Assembly (NCBI GenBank): GCA_037954235.1
Contig: JBBMOA010000009.1
Span: 25,818,126 to 25,882,125 of the forward strand
Length of the DNA stretch: 64,000 nucleotides
Reading direction: 5' to 3'
DNA from: Aulostomus chinensis
Taxonomy: Eukaryota; Chordata; Actinopteri; Syngnathiformes; Aulostomidae
Positions 1-12,874 of this stretch are shown one piece after another (within the stretch, counting starts at the first letter, position 1; the number at the start of each line of letters is the position of its first letter). The notes beneath the pieces were generated by a model, which was given only the letters and a program-made list of their open reading frames with translations, searched no databases and was not told the DNA's origin. The translations under genes were made by a program, and so were the position numbers.

Positions 1-388
1 CAAAATATATACACCCCCACAGCCTCCCGGAGCTGCACCACACAGCGCCTGGCCGCTCTGCTTCCTGCTTATATCCCCACCCCTACCCCTCATCACCCCC
101 TCTCTGTCTCTCTCACAAACACACAACCTCCCCCCCTGCTGCCGCACCGCCGGCCCATTATCGATCCCCCGCCTCTCCCCGCGCCACATAAATAATCGAC
201 AAGCAATTACCCGCCCACTCCCGCTGCCCCCGGCTTTGTTTGGGAGGCGCAGGGGCCAGCGCTGGGGGGAGAGGAGGGAGGAAGAGCTGGGGATGCAGCC
301 GTGCAGCTCCACAGTGGTAGTCAAGAGGTTATTGGATCCTTAGTTCAGCCATGTATGTGGGGATGCAGGGATGCACGCGCGCACACAC

Positions 389-390
<2 letters not shown>

Positions 391-433
<43 letters not shown>
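391..433. repeat. (AC)n microsatellite
   Basis: About 21 uninterrupted AC units preceded by imperfect CACGCGCGCACAC. Its only open frames are Thr-His low complexity. Confidence 0.95.
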
Positions 434-437
<4 letters not shown>

Positions 438-620
438 CACGCACGCATGGCACCAAGCTGAAAATATAAGATCAGATCTGCTAAGGAAGATGGGAATGGG
501 CGACTGCATGGAAGGAAATGTGCAAATGGCGTTGTAGTCGTTCCTGAAAACATGAATTTTCAACTATTCTTTCTTCCACTTCCACGTTAACATCCGCTGA
601 CATCAACAGGGGCCTGTTTT

Positions 621-738
<118 letters not shown>

Positions 739-860
739 GATGTGGGCTTTTTATTAATGATGACTAATGCTGGTAATACAGACTGGGCAAGGTTGCTGTA
801 TCTCCAGCTAACAGTTGAGCTAATACAGACATCAGGTGTGTGTTTGTACCAGTTTCTCAC

Positions 861-1014
861 CTGTCAGTGTAATGTGCGTCCCGGTGTTGCGGTAGACCCT
901 GCTTACGTCTCTGGCTGGATGACGAGGAGCTGCCTCCCGTGGGCAGGTGAGCTTCTAAGGCAGCTGGATTCCTCGCCGCAGCCGCCAGCACCTCCTGCCG
1001 AGCACGCAGCATAT
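861..1014 (-). CDS. samd11: samd11 coding exon 7 (last exon in window)
   Basis: The 154-base exon has acceptor TCCTTATTTAG| and donor ACAG|GTGAGAA. It completes Asp with exon 6 and encodes MLRARQEVLAAAARNPAALE, AHLPTGG, a six-Ser run and QRRKQGLPQHRDAHYTD, then two bases of the next codon. RARQEV, LEAHLP and RRKQGL align with human SAMD11 as recalled. The helical, basic QRRKQ segment precedes the Pro-rich region in the family. The next exon was not found in 1-860. The intron that starts here contains a (CA)57 tract on the transcribed strand 124 bases after the donor. Confidence 0.92.
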
Positions 1015-2141
1015 CTAAATAAGGAGAGAAGATGATGAAGGACTAATAGGTAAGGTAAAGACGAACGCAACAGTTACAGAGGAAGATACACACAAATTTA
1101 ACAAAGTCGGCTGCTATCTTCTATGCTTCAATGTGAACATAAATTTAGCTTTGTAAGGAACATTTCAGACCAAAAAAGTCTGTTTAGCTTAGCTTTAGCT
1201 TAGACACGTTATGTAGTGTATGTAGAAGAGATGAGGCATCCTTAAAAAGTTGTTTAGGGTCCTGTAGAAATGGATGACATGCCAAACATCCACATAGCTC
1301 ATAAAAACACCCAATATGTCATTTTTAAACTCCACTCAGCTCATTCCACGTTAAATAGTGGAAATGATTCAGGCATTTCTTAATCCCCATGTTACAGCCG
1401 TTTCCACGTAAATGCAAACATAAATGAACCTGACATTTAAGCAGAGGTGGACGTACAAGAACGCCACGCTCAAATCCATCTGTCGTGCTTTGGAACTGAT
1501 CACACCAGTTTTGAGCAAATTTGAGGAAATGAAAAAGGTAGAAGCAGGAAAACGAAAAGTCTATAAAAACCTTATAAAAAAAATAGTTTGCATGAGTGCA
1601 TGTGAGAGTGTGTGTGTGCATGTGTGTGTGCGTGCGTGATAATGTTTCCATAATTGCAGGTGTGTTTATATTTACTAGCGAGCAAGAGGCAACCTCATAC
1701 ATTTCTACCCAGCCTCACCTCCGCCACCACCGTCACATCGTCTCCCTCTGTCTCTGCCTGCCCTCTCCCTCCACCTCCTGCCCTCTAACACCTCATGCTA
1801 TCTCCTCCTTCGCTCATCCCTCTTTCTCTCTCCTACCCCTTACTCTCTCTCTCTCTCTGTCTGTCTGTCTGTCTCTGTCTCTCTCTCACCCTCATAGGAG
1901 ACGAGACCTCATCATTATCAGCCAGGCCAGGCCATACCAGCAGACATGGCTTCTAATGAGAGAAAAATCCATCCTGCTTTCCCCTCCTCCCCTCTTTCTG
2001 CTTTCTGTCCTCCCTCCCTCTCTCTGCCTCAATCTATCTACCCCCCCCTTCTCTCTTTTTTAATTAGACAGATCCCTCAGGTGCTAGGGGCCATTTCCGC
2101 CGCCTGTACGGGTGTGATGTGTGTTTGTGTGCCTCTACGTG

Positions 2142-2212
<71 letters not shown>

Positions 2213-2342
2213 ATGCAGGCACTGAAGCAGTTGAGCGGGCGCCGGGTTGGGGGGGTGAAGCGACAGATATTAATGCGGCCTAGCTCCGGTGTATCGATCT
2301 GTTTGCTGCGCCAGGCCGCAGGGGACTCGGCTGGCGGCAGAC

Positions 2343-2373
<31 letters not shown>

Positions 2374-2399
2374 CACGCGTGTATGTGTGTCTGTCTGTG

Positions 2400-2431
<32 letters not shown>

Positions 2432-5015
2432 GGGGGGGGGGGATAAGGGATGGATCAGAGAGAACTGGAGCCCTAGAGCGAGTGTGCAGTCTGTTGTGCA
2501 CTTGCATACACGGCGCAGGGGTGACAGGGTGGAAGCGTTGACCTCTAAGAGTTTCCTGTGGTCATAGACACACCTCACCAATTATTTTGTATGACTGGCT
2601 CGGTTAAAGGGACACTCCAGTGATTTAGTATTGCACAATCATGAAGCTTGAAGTCTTCCAAGAGACAGATTTTCAAAAGAATGCTCAAGATCGATGTAAC
2701 AGAGAACAAGACATCCTGACTAGACTGCAGCCAAAAGTCGGGTTACCTGTCTGCGAGATCCTAATTAAGGTGTGTATCTGGCTATTCCCACCATACAACT
2801 TAATGGTGTCTTACATTTGACCCTCTGGTCTACCAAGTAAACACATTCTGCAAACTACACACAGACAGTTTGCAACAAAGGCTTATTGTTAAAAGTTTGT
2901 AGCCTCCGAGATGAATTACTTAGGTGAAATCACGTTCAGCCAACTGTATTTTTCTGTAATTCTTTAAAAAAAAAAAGTGTACTTGCCAGGTATTCATTTC
3001 TGGGGGAACTAAATTCCATTTATTTTTATATTCAATGTAACAGAGGAGGCTTCTGTTTGTGTGCATGTTCCCCCAGGGAGCAGACTTTTGGCAGGGATAA
3101 TCATATGACCCCCAGTCTCTATCAGGCTATATGAGGTTGACCTCCAAGTTTGTTCTTTTTGAAAAACAACATTTTTTGTCCTTGATGGGAAGAATATGAA
3201 TGAACCATGAGGCACAGTGACACATTTTGTCAGAAAAGGTTGGAAAATTACACTTTTTTCCATTCCTTGTATATGTACTGGAGCAGCATTGAGGCGAGGA
3301 ACTCCTCCTGGCCTGCAGATGAACCTCTCTTCCCAGTAGAGATTCAATATCCGATTGGGAATATCGCAGTAATGGTACTGATCCGCATGCCAGTCCATAT
3401 TCCAGGCTTGGCCTGGATCATGACCACAACACGTCACAAGTCAGTATCAGCTCAACTAAATCGCTTTGGAAGACACTAAAATGTAACAAATGTGTGTATT
3501 CTTTTACTTCATTAATAAGAAGTGTTGTTTGGTTTACTGCAACCTCACGATGCATCCCTGAACTTAATGGCAACAACAAAAGTAGAAAAAATAATCATGG
3601 AAACTTCTGTCGCGGGCGTCCCCAGATGTGTATCGGAATTGGATCAGGACCGAAAAAATGTGGATCGGTGCGTGTCTCATTCCCGGCGGTGCTTTTCTTC
3701 TCCTCCCACCTGAGCTCCGACTTCCGATTGACAGGGGCGTTGAAGCCTGCTTTGGGTAAATCGGTTTTATAATTAAATGATGTCATTGCGATGGTAGTTA
3801 TGTGTCTAGCAGCGCTGATTTCAGCGCTTTAACATCAAATATTATTGAAACCTTAACAGAAAATTGCTGATGATAATTTTATGTCCATTAAGTCGGATGA
3901 AGTCCCCTGAGCTAGCCATATGCTAAGCTTTGACCAAGACTTGTTTTCTAATTCTCTTTCATGTGAACGGAGGGTAGCAGGGTCACCTGGGGCTTTATCC
4001 TAAAGTATGTGTACGTGCACTGAGTAGGTATTCCATCCAGAATTTACCCCTTTAAAAGACAGAGGGAGAGGGTCTACCTAATATCAAATGAGTTTTTTTG
4101 GGGGGGGGGGTCTCTGTTTTTCTCTCCTTTACTCTCACTTTAACTTAAGGACACGCTATTTATGTACATGCTCTTTTGTTTTGTGGGACTTTGTAAAACC
4201 ACTGAACAAACAGTATTGGAAAAAAAAATGAGCAAAGACACACTCAGATGTATGTCTTCCTTTGCATGAGTTATTTTGGGAGGTCCTAGTTAACCACTGG
4301 ACTCATCCCGCTTATCCCTCTTTTGTGACATCCTATTTTTCTCTCCAGCATCGTTCCTGGAGTTGGTCCTAAATCCCCTCAGTTAAGCCTGGTTTTCCTC
4401 GGCATGAGAATGCAAAGGAGCACTGCGCTGATACAGCTTGGCTGGACATGTGATAGGTTTGGTGGACTGGCAGGATAATAAAACCGACATCCATCCGCTA
4501 AACGCAGGAGACACAAGGAAAGTCTCCTTTTGGAAAAGTGGCATTAGCCAGTAGTAAATAATGAGATGAGTGACGAGTGAGTGTTTTCTAGTTCTTGGGG
4601 ATAAAGAAGTGGTGTGTGCAGCTTCATGTTCCAAATCAGACTACAACTACAGGAGACAAAACAGATGAGCGCTCCATCCGTCCCATCATGCCTTCACTTT
4701 CTACCCCAACCTCTCTATCTCTTCTCTCTCTCTTTCATCATATAAGGGAGGGAGGGAAAGCCCTCTTGGCCATTTCTCCCCCCCCCCCCCCATACTCTTG
4801 GTTGGTCCATCAGGTCCGGAGAGAGCCTCTCAACAACACCTTGCACCTACACATCCACACACAAGCACAGAGTTCCTCCTCACCCCCACCTCTTTCACAG
4901 ACTTTCATTTTCTGTGCCCTGCACTTCAAACACATGAAAGGATGCTCTGCGGGGACCAAGGCTAAAGGGAGAGATGGAGGTGGGGGTGAGGAGGGGAGGG
5001 GGTATGAAAGCAGTG

Positions 5016-5069
<54 letters not shown>

Positions 5070-8000
5070 TGGGTGGTAGGGTAGAGGGTCAAAGGGGCCC
5101 CATTGGAGACCAGGTCAATGTCAAGGGGGTCTCGCTGAATTGATTCATGCCAGGCTCTCCCAGGAGGTAGGACAGCCATGCCTCTGTCCCACCTCTGAGG
5201 CTGTCTGACAGTGTCCATTTCTAAACTAGCTCTAACTATTAATATGAGACCAGAGAAGATACTGAAGTGGAGAAACCAACTTGAAATAGTCTGACAGGAA
5301 ATTGGCAGGTGTGAAAAGAAAAGTTATGTCAGCAGGATTCGAAAGCACCAAGGGGACACTCACAGTAAGTAAATTCCACCAAAACATTTTGTTTTAAATG
5401 GCAGTATTATCTACCTGTGCGACCCCAGCATCATTAATAAACTGCTGAAATTATTTATTCTCTCTTCTTTGGTCCTTTCTGCTCCTCCCTCACCTCCTTT
5501 GACCATTTCTCTCCTCATGTTTTTTTAAATCCTATTTCTGGTGTCTCTTTACCTCTGCATCTTCTTCTGCTCACAGAAAGGCTTTTAAGTGCATCTTGGA
5601 AGAAGAAAGTGCGTGTGCAGAATAAAGGACGGTGTGGAAACTATCAAACAATTTGGAAAGTGGAAGTGAAGGAAGGGAGCGGGCATGTCTGTGTTTCGCC
5701 AAAGTGTCTGACTCATACCAGCAAAGCTTCTGGGAAAGGAAGCCAGCAATCAGACTGCACCCTGGGCCATAAAACCCCCACAATGCATTGCAACTCGCCT
5801 CTAACTCCTCTAAGACACGGGGAAAGGGCAATTAAAGCATTTATAGGCTTCGCCCCCTAGATTTGCAGCCAACAATTCAAAATCATTACTAATCAAATAA
5901 AAATAAAAGTAGCTCAAACTACAATTCGACCAGAGCATCGATTGGATTTAAGCTACTACGAAAGAGCTTGTAAAGACTGGTAGGACTTAATGGTACATGC
6001 TTTACACATAATCTGAGAACAAGGTTAACATTAAGTGGCTGACACAGTGAAATGACAATAAGCCAACTTGTAAAATTCAAATAACTTTTCTCTTTTTCCA
6101 CCTACCGAACTATGAAGCTAAGACTAGTAAATTTTATTTGTCTACAGAAATTGATCAAAGCAGTGGAGGATTCCAGGGTGTTGGGAGATTTAGAGGGTTG
6201 GCAGGCAGCCAATGAGGGCTCTGGATCAATTGCGGTGTTGATGCATGCAAAGGCTTGTGGGTGTTAATGACGCAGGGCCACGGTGGTCAGAAATCAACGT
6301 GAGTGACACTCTGACGCACGGCGGCCAAGCAACCACCAATAGAAATGTCAGCTGGGTTTTTACAACGGCAGCAGAGTGGCACACTTTAACATCATAACCA
6401 TGAACGCAGTGCGGTTTACTACTGCATCTCTGTGAGACGTGATGGAAGAGATGAGAAGTTCTTCTTGAAGCTGATCACAAGTTACTTCCAAATAACAAAA
6501 AAATATTGAGGAAAAGTACCTCAATCACATTCAGGAGTCTGTTCTTACTGACGTACTAGGAAACACTATGTTGGAACAAGATAAACATCACATACAAGTA
6601 CAGAGAGTAGACTGACCGTGACCGGGCAGTCCCATGCTGCTCGCCAGCTGGTAAAGGCGTTGCTGCTGTTCCTCATAAGATCCTTGCTCGCTGAGTGCTG
6701 ACATCATACGCCTGTAGTGCTCCTCAGGGCTCATGTGACTGTGGCTCCCGCCTGCCTCCACCTCTGGGCTCTGGGAGTTCTCTGTGGAGAGGAAGAGGAT
6801 GCTTATATTATTACCAGCCCGTGATTGACAATATCCAGCTGCTATTACAGCGACTGACCTATCTTTTCAGCATATGATTAAGTAACTGCCTTACATATCT
6901 ATCCAAGTCCAAATTCTTCACCGCATTAGTAAGGATTGTGAGGAATATGCCTCAAGCCGGAGATGCAAAGTATTTTCTTCAAATTCAGAGTCAAGGATCA
7001 AGTCTTTGGTGTCAAGTCCAAGTTAAATCTCAAGTCTTTTTCCTCCTTTCCCTAAATGTAGTAGTTGTGCTGATTTCCCACGTTATGTCTTTCTCTCAGA
7101 TTAATATTCGTCAGCAGGTAGTGGAATGGGGACGTGGATAACTTATAGTCATGGTAACCCCAGAGCTGGAAAACACGCATTATTTTAAAATATTCAGTGA
7201 GCAACAATGTAATCAAGTTAACATCCCATAACGCTAACAGCAAGCTAACATCTAGCTGTGGCAGCTAATGTTAAATATGTTTGCTAACCTCAACATTAAC
7301 TTTCTCATTAGCAAGTAAATGACATATTCAGAGTTCTCAGGTGCCTAATGAATTTTGATGTGGTCGATCAATCGCAAGCTTACAAATGACACAGGTGTGC
7401 TGTTGCTCACCATGGCTTTGTTGCTATGGTGTCTCTGTGGCCACGCCCAGCAGAAAAATGCCAGTGGACACACAAGACATTGGGGTTTGTCCGATAGTTC
7501 TTTCATGTCAACGCATCAAATAAAGATTATTCACAAGTCCCTAAGCCCAAGTCTGCATCACGTCACATGTGAACAAAGTACGACTCAAGTCTAATTCACA
7601 AACACAAGCTCCCAAGTCACTAGTGGCCCTAAACGACAGGCAGAGGTTACTGGTAGTGAGAATTTGGAGAATCCCCAAAAAGTGCAAACAAGGCTGATTT
7701 AAGAACAAAGCAGTTCAGAGGGCAGTTCAGTTTCAGACCTCTTTCTCTTGTTGTGTTTTTCCTAACTGTATCTAAACTAAACAGCAGAATTACAGCAATC
7801 GGAGGTGTACAGGTTAACATGTTGGAGGGATTTTTCCGTCACACTTTGTAATTTTAGCTGATAGGGCAGGTCTATTTTTGCACTAAATAACCCTTCCCTA
7901 AGCATGTCTAAAAGCATCCCAAAAGCAAAGAGGACACATCGCATTTCATAAACACAGCCATATCAGAACAAATCACCCACAATTAATAGTATAAAGCCAT

Positions 8001-8295
8001 TAACCTGCACTCTCTGATGCATCAGCCAGGGGAAATGCTTGTACAAAGATGATACATTAAGACACCAGCCCTCCTGGATGCGGAGCTTTTTTGGATGGAG
8101 ATGTACATGCGCATCAATGCATTGTTAATGGTCTGTGCCTGACCTCAGCATGAACTCTCTCTCACAGACAGCACCACAGCACGGACGCCACGAGTGTCAT
8201 AGTGTTAAAAGGTTAAAAGTAGGCATCAGTATTTTGACCGGACCTAAATCTTACTACTAAAAGAAAACAAGAACAAAAAACCCAAGCAACTTCCA

Positions 8296-8350
<55 letters not shown>

Positions 8351-10120
8351 CACATGCAAGTGTGTAGTACTACTGTGCTGTGTTTAAGGTGTTGTGGGAA
8401 TGATTGGTGTATGATATCTATCTAGCTGTCAGTCCCCACACTTAATCTCTCTCCCTCTGACCTCCCTCCTCCCTCTTTCTGTCAATAGTAACATGATCTA
8501 AGGTAAGGGTGGTGGGGGATACAGGGAGGTGGGTAGAAGAGGGAGACGGAGGCTGAGCAGGAGGGAGAAGCAGAAGAGAGCAGGGGTTATTTTTACCTCC
8601 CTCCTCCTTATTGAAACCTGAGCCTGGCCCTGGGCAGGCAGCAGGAGTGGCGCTGAGGAGTGGAGGTGGTGGTGGGGGAGGAAGTGAGCATGCAAGCATC
8701 TCTGTATCCGCCGCCAAGCTCCAGCTAATCCACCCTAGGTCCTCAGGTGTATGTGTGTGTTGCTGTGTATGCATGTTCATGCAACTAGTCTGTGCCTGCC
8801 TAAAGTTTTCTCGCCTTCTGAACACAGCAAGGGGTGATGACTGTGCTACAGAAAGAAAAACAGACATCATTTACACAGCAGCATCCAATCTCCCTCGCCA
8901 GCATCCGCTGCAATCTCCCTCTCTCTCTTTCTCCCGCTCCTTCTCAATCCATTTCTCCACCTGCAGGAGTCATTAAGGGATAGCGTCTGTCACCAGACTT
9001 GGAGGCGATGTAACACACACACACACATGCATGCATACAGGTGCAGTGTCAGGGTTTGGGGTGTGGACAGAGCTCAGGGTTGAGACTCAGGATCAGCAGT
9101 GTTTTGACATGGCTTAAACGTACTTCTCTCACAGCATGCCGCACAGACACACACACACACACACACACACAAATACTGTCTTCTATATTTTTCTCACTTA
9201 TGCAAATATGGTATGTACGAAAACTTTTTTCCATCCAAAGCACATCCTATCTACAGTTACTCTGAGAGGTAGACTGTTGACTGCAGCCTGGAGAACGAGG
9301 CAGGGCTACAGTGCACACGGGGCGCAGCATATACATGTTGCCAAACCCATGATTATAGAGACCATATTGATGTTGCATATCATGTTTTAGTTCATCCCTT
9401 TACATTAACCACATAGTTATTACTATTACCACAATGATGGTTACTCAACATTTAGGAAGTTGTAAATTTAATCCAAACATGTAAAATGTGTGTAAAGTCT
9501 ATAGAGCTCTGAAAACTATGCTGTTGTTCTCCCTGCTGAAAGACTTGAGTGCATAAACCTTACCAGACCTTAGCATGTGTTAGCCTCTCTTATGTTGTGT
9601 TTTCTGCCTATTAGCCTCTTGTATTCATGTTTAGCTTCTGTTCACCTGCTCGTCATCAGTAACTCTAAAAACAATCTGTGATATCATTGATGATGCTACG
9701 TGGGTTTTGTTTATTCCCACTGTAAAAGATGGTTGAGCCAATGAAAACTGCTGTGGGTGAAGCTACAAATGAAGCGTGGTTCTCCAGGCTGGAGCAGAAT
9801 ATGCTTGCACAAGAGCACAAAGGTAGGAAGGTAGGTAGGAAGCCAAGGTTGGGTAAACAAACACACACTAACACACACGTCCTCATAAATCCCAGCATCT
9901 TTCAGATGCAGAGATGCAACTGAACAAGATTAAAATGGTCAGAGTTGAGTGCCATTCTTCAGGCAGGGCTGTCAATCAAAGGTTACCCAGAGGGCAAAGG
10001 TCAACACAGAGCTCATGCTGAATTCTGCACCACTTTTAATATGACCCCCAATACACTCATTCATTTATTTTTACATGAAACACGTGTAAATCTGTCAAAT
10101 AATCAGCCAGCGTTCAGCTG

Positions 10121-10168
<48 letters not shown>

Positions 10169-12835
10169 GCGCGCAATTTATGTGTCAAGAGATTGGATGG
10201 TTGGATGTGTGGTGAGCTGCCCTTGGTTTTGCCTGCTGTATAATGCATCAGTCAGGAAGTCTTCAGGAGCCTACAGGGACAAACACGTTGGCTGTGTAGG
10301 CGCCATGCCGGGCACACGGTTTCACGCCACAAAAGGGAGATATGAATAATAGACGACGACGGCTGGATTGCTGCAGTGGGGCATTGTCTTGTCAAGGTGT
10401 TCCTATCATGATCCATTATTTATGCTGTACTCACGTCCTTCCCATTAGTAAATAAAAAGGCATCAATTGAGTGTTTAGGTTTTGGAATTCGCAGTAATAC
10501 TGATGTTTTATGTAAAATGACTATTATACAAAAAAACCTATAAAAGTTTAGATAATTATCTGTGCATTACAGGATCTACTTTTGGATACTGTCCATTGGA
10601 AGACATGTTCCACTGAGGGTGTTATACCATGCTGTAGGGTATCGTTTTATGGGGCTAGCAGCAGACACCTCACAGAAACTAATGCTATCTTCACAGCTCA
10701 ATACTGCAGTTTGGTGACTTGGATGAACTGAAGAACGACTGATATGAGGTGTGTGTTAGCGCGTGCGTGTGTGTGAGGTGTGAAAGAAATTGGGATGGGT
10801 TTATAGAGAGACATCATGGAATTGTATCTTCAACTATGTGTGAAAGTGAGACTGTGTGTCTGCAGGTGTGTGGGTGTGGGTGTCCCATCACACTAACCCC
10901 AATGCCCTGACCACCAGCAGCTAAATCAATACTCTACTCTGAGGCTTCCATCCGGTCTCTTTCACTTGTTGTCTCAGTCATCCTTCTTTCTTCTATAATC
11001 CAATATTTGGTAAGTTCTCAGAAACTGCATGTGCATGCACTCATGTAACCAAAGCAACAAATAAAAATACTGTATGTCTTACCTTTGGGGGATACGCTAC
11101 GAGACTTCTTACTGTCAGAGGGACACTCACTGCTGCTATTGGGGGAGAAGGTTCTCCTCTTGCCTAGAAGGTCATCTGTAAACACAAAAAGAGTGAAATA
11201 GCAGTCAGTAAAAAGAAAAGGAGTATTGCCGCTCGGCTCTGTATCTACCTGAATCCATAGCAGCTGCTTTGGAAATGCAGTGTTGGAGGAGCCAAAGAGA
11301 AAAAAAAGGGATAGGTGGAGAGAAAGAGAGAAACAGAGCAAGTGAAGCAAGCCATGAGCGTCTGGAGATGTGCCTGTTCTGTCAGAGATGAGAGGGGGCC
11401 TGCACCGCCGTGGATGACAGATCTGCCCGGCTCATTTATGTGTGTGTGTGTTTGTCTTGACGGAGGGAGGAGGGCTCTGTCTCTATGTCTCCTCCAACGT
11501 CTCTTTCCAACAGTCTGTCCTCAAGTGTTATCGCTGCTCTTCCACTCTCTTCTCTTCCTCTCCTTTTCCAGATGTTGGCACAAAAGCCTTTGACTGAACC
11601 AAAGTGCATGAGAGCCCCTCAGCTGCTTGAGAAATTCCTCTCAGCCTATATTATGCCTATATCATGTGTTCATTTTTAGTTTTTATACTCCTCTACAGCA
11701 CCCCCCCTTGATGTCCATCCCTCATAAACACTTCTCCCCCCACCATCTCCTCCCAGTTCTTTTATTCCTCCAAAAACATCCTCCCCCTTTCTCTCCCTGA
11801 TCATCTCCACAGCGCAACCAAAGAAGAGCATCCAGTGTACCATTACAACACCCCCTACTGCTGCCTCCCCCTCCTCTCCTCCCTTCTCATCCCTCTCTTC
11901 CTGCCCGCCCCATCACCTCACCTCCACCCCCTCAAACACACCTCAAATCAATACGGGCCTAATCAGCGAGGGAGGGGATGCAGAGCACATCGCACGCAGA
12001 GACGGCAGGAAGGGGAAAGACGTTTGTCATTGCTCTCTCTCGTTGCCTTTCTTTCTCTATATCTATCACATGCACCTCTGCTTTCGCTCCAACTCTGTCA
12101 GCCAAACCACAGCAGCCACTGTTTCCTCTCTTCTACTTTTTTCTCGCTTTCTCTCTCACCTCTCAATGTGTATTTTTAGGGATGGGGGGGCATTTTTTTC
12201 CCCTCTCAAGGAGAATGGTTCCTCTGTCTTTCATTTTCAACAAAGCAATTTTTCATCATTTGCACAGAATGTGTAAACACCACGGCTAGACAATGAACAA
12301 GGCGTGTAAAAAAACAACAACAACAAAAGAAACCCACAACATAATTTCATAGTAATACCCAAGCAAACATCTGCCGATTCCTGTTATTGTTGCTACCTTA
12401 GCGACAGGCAGTCTGACCTTTAACCTATCACCCAAACTTGTGTTGTTTCTTCTCCAAAACAGCCAAGAAACACGGAGTGGAGGGAGAGAGAGATTTAAAG
12501 AGGGCTTAGATGATTGTGTTTGGGTGCTGATGGACTCCTGGTGTTGATGAGAGGACGAGTGAGAGAGCTAAGGGATGAGGTTCTTTAATGATCCAGTGTT
12601 TGATGTTGCCGCTCTGGTCCTGAGGAGATGCACACCCTATACCACCCTAGAAACACAGCAGGAGAGAGAGAAAGGGGGGTGCTAATGCACATGCATCTCC
12701 TGCTTTTCAGTCTCTTTTTAGTCCAAATCAGGACATTTCTCTTGCTGGTCTTTTCAAAAAAAGGACTCCATCTATCCTATTAGTGGGATATTAACAAAGA
12801 GAGAAGTCCCATTAGTTAAACCCTCTGCTCTACTA

Positions 12836-12874
<39 letters not shown>

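Larger units (their letters stand above)
1015..6616 (-). other. samd11 intron 6
   Basis: About 5.6 kb without a recognisable exon. It holds GT repeats (2147-2209 and 2347-2430 with a G run to 2442), pyrimidine-rich sequence at 1740-2060, a GA repeat (5019-5066), and a 142-codon non-repetitive open frame on the minus strand (3009-3437) that I cannot assign. The rest appears to be unique AT-rich sequence. Confidence 0.6.
6782..11082 (-). other. samd11 intron 5
   Basis: It contains the AAGTC-rich element (6940-7640), GT repeats (8298-8344, 10125-10164), short AC runs (9012-9028, 9148-9172), purine/pyrimidine-rich sequence around 8440-8700, and otherwise unique DNA. No exon was recognised. Confidence 0.6.

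Noticed and set aside
1596..2446. Overlapping frames rich in Cys-Val and Thr-His
   Set aside because: They are translations of GT/AC microsatellites and pyrimidine-rich DNA, not proteins.
3009..3437. 142-codon non-repetitive open frame on the minus strand in intron 6
   Set aside because: No recognisable motif or family, no splice context tying it to samd11, and a length reachable by chance in 64 kb.
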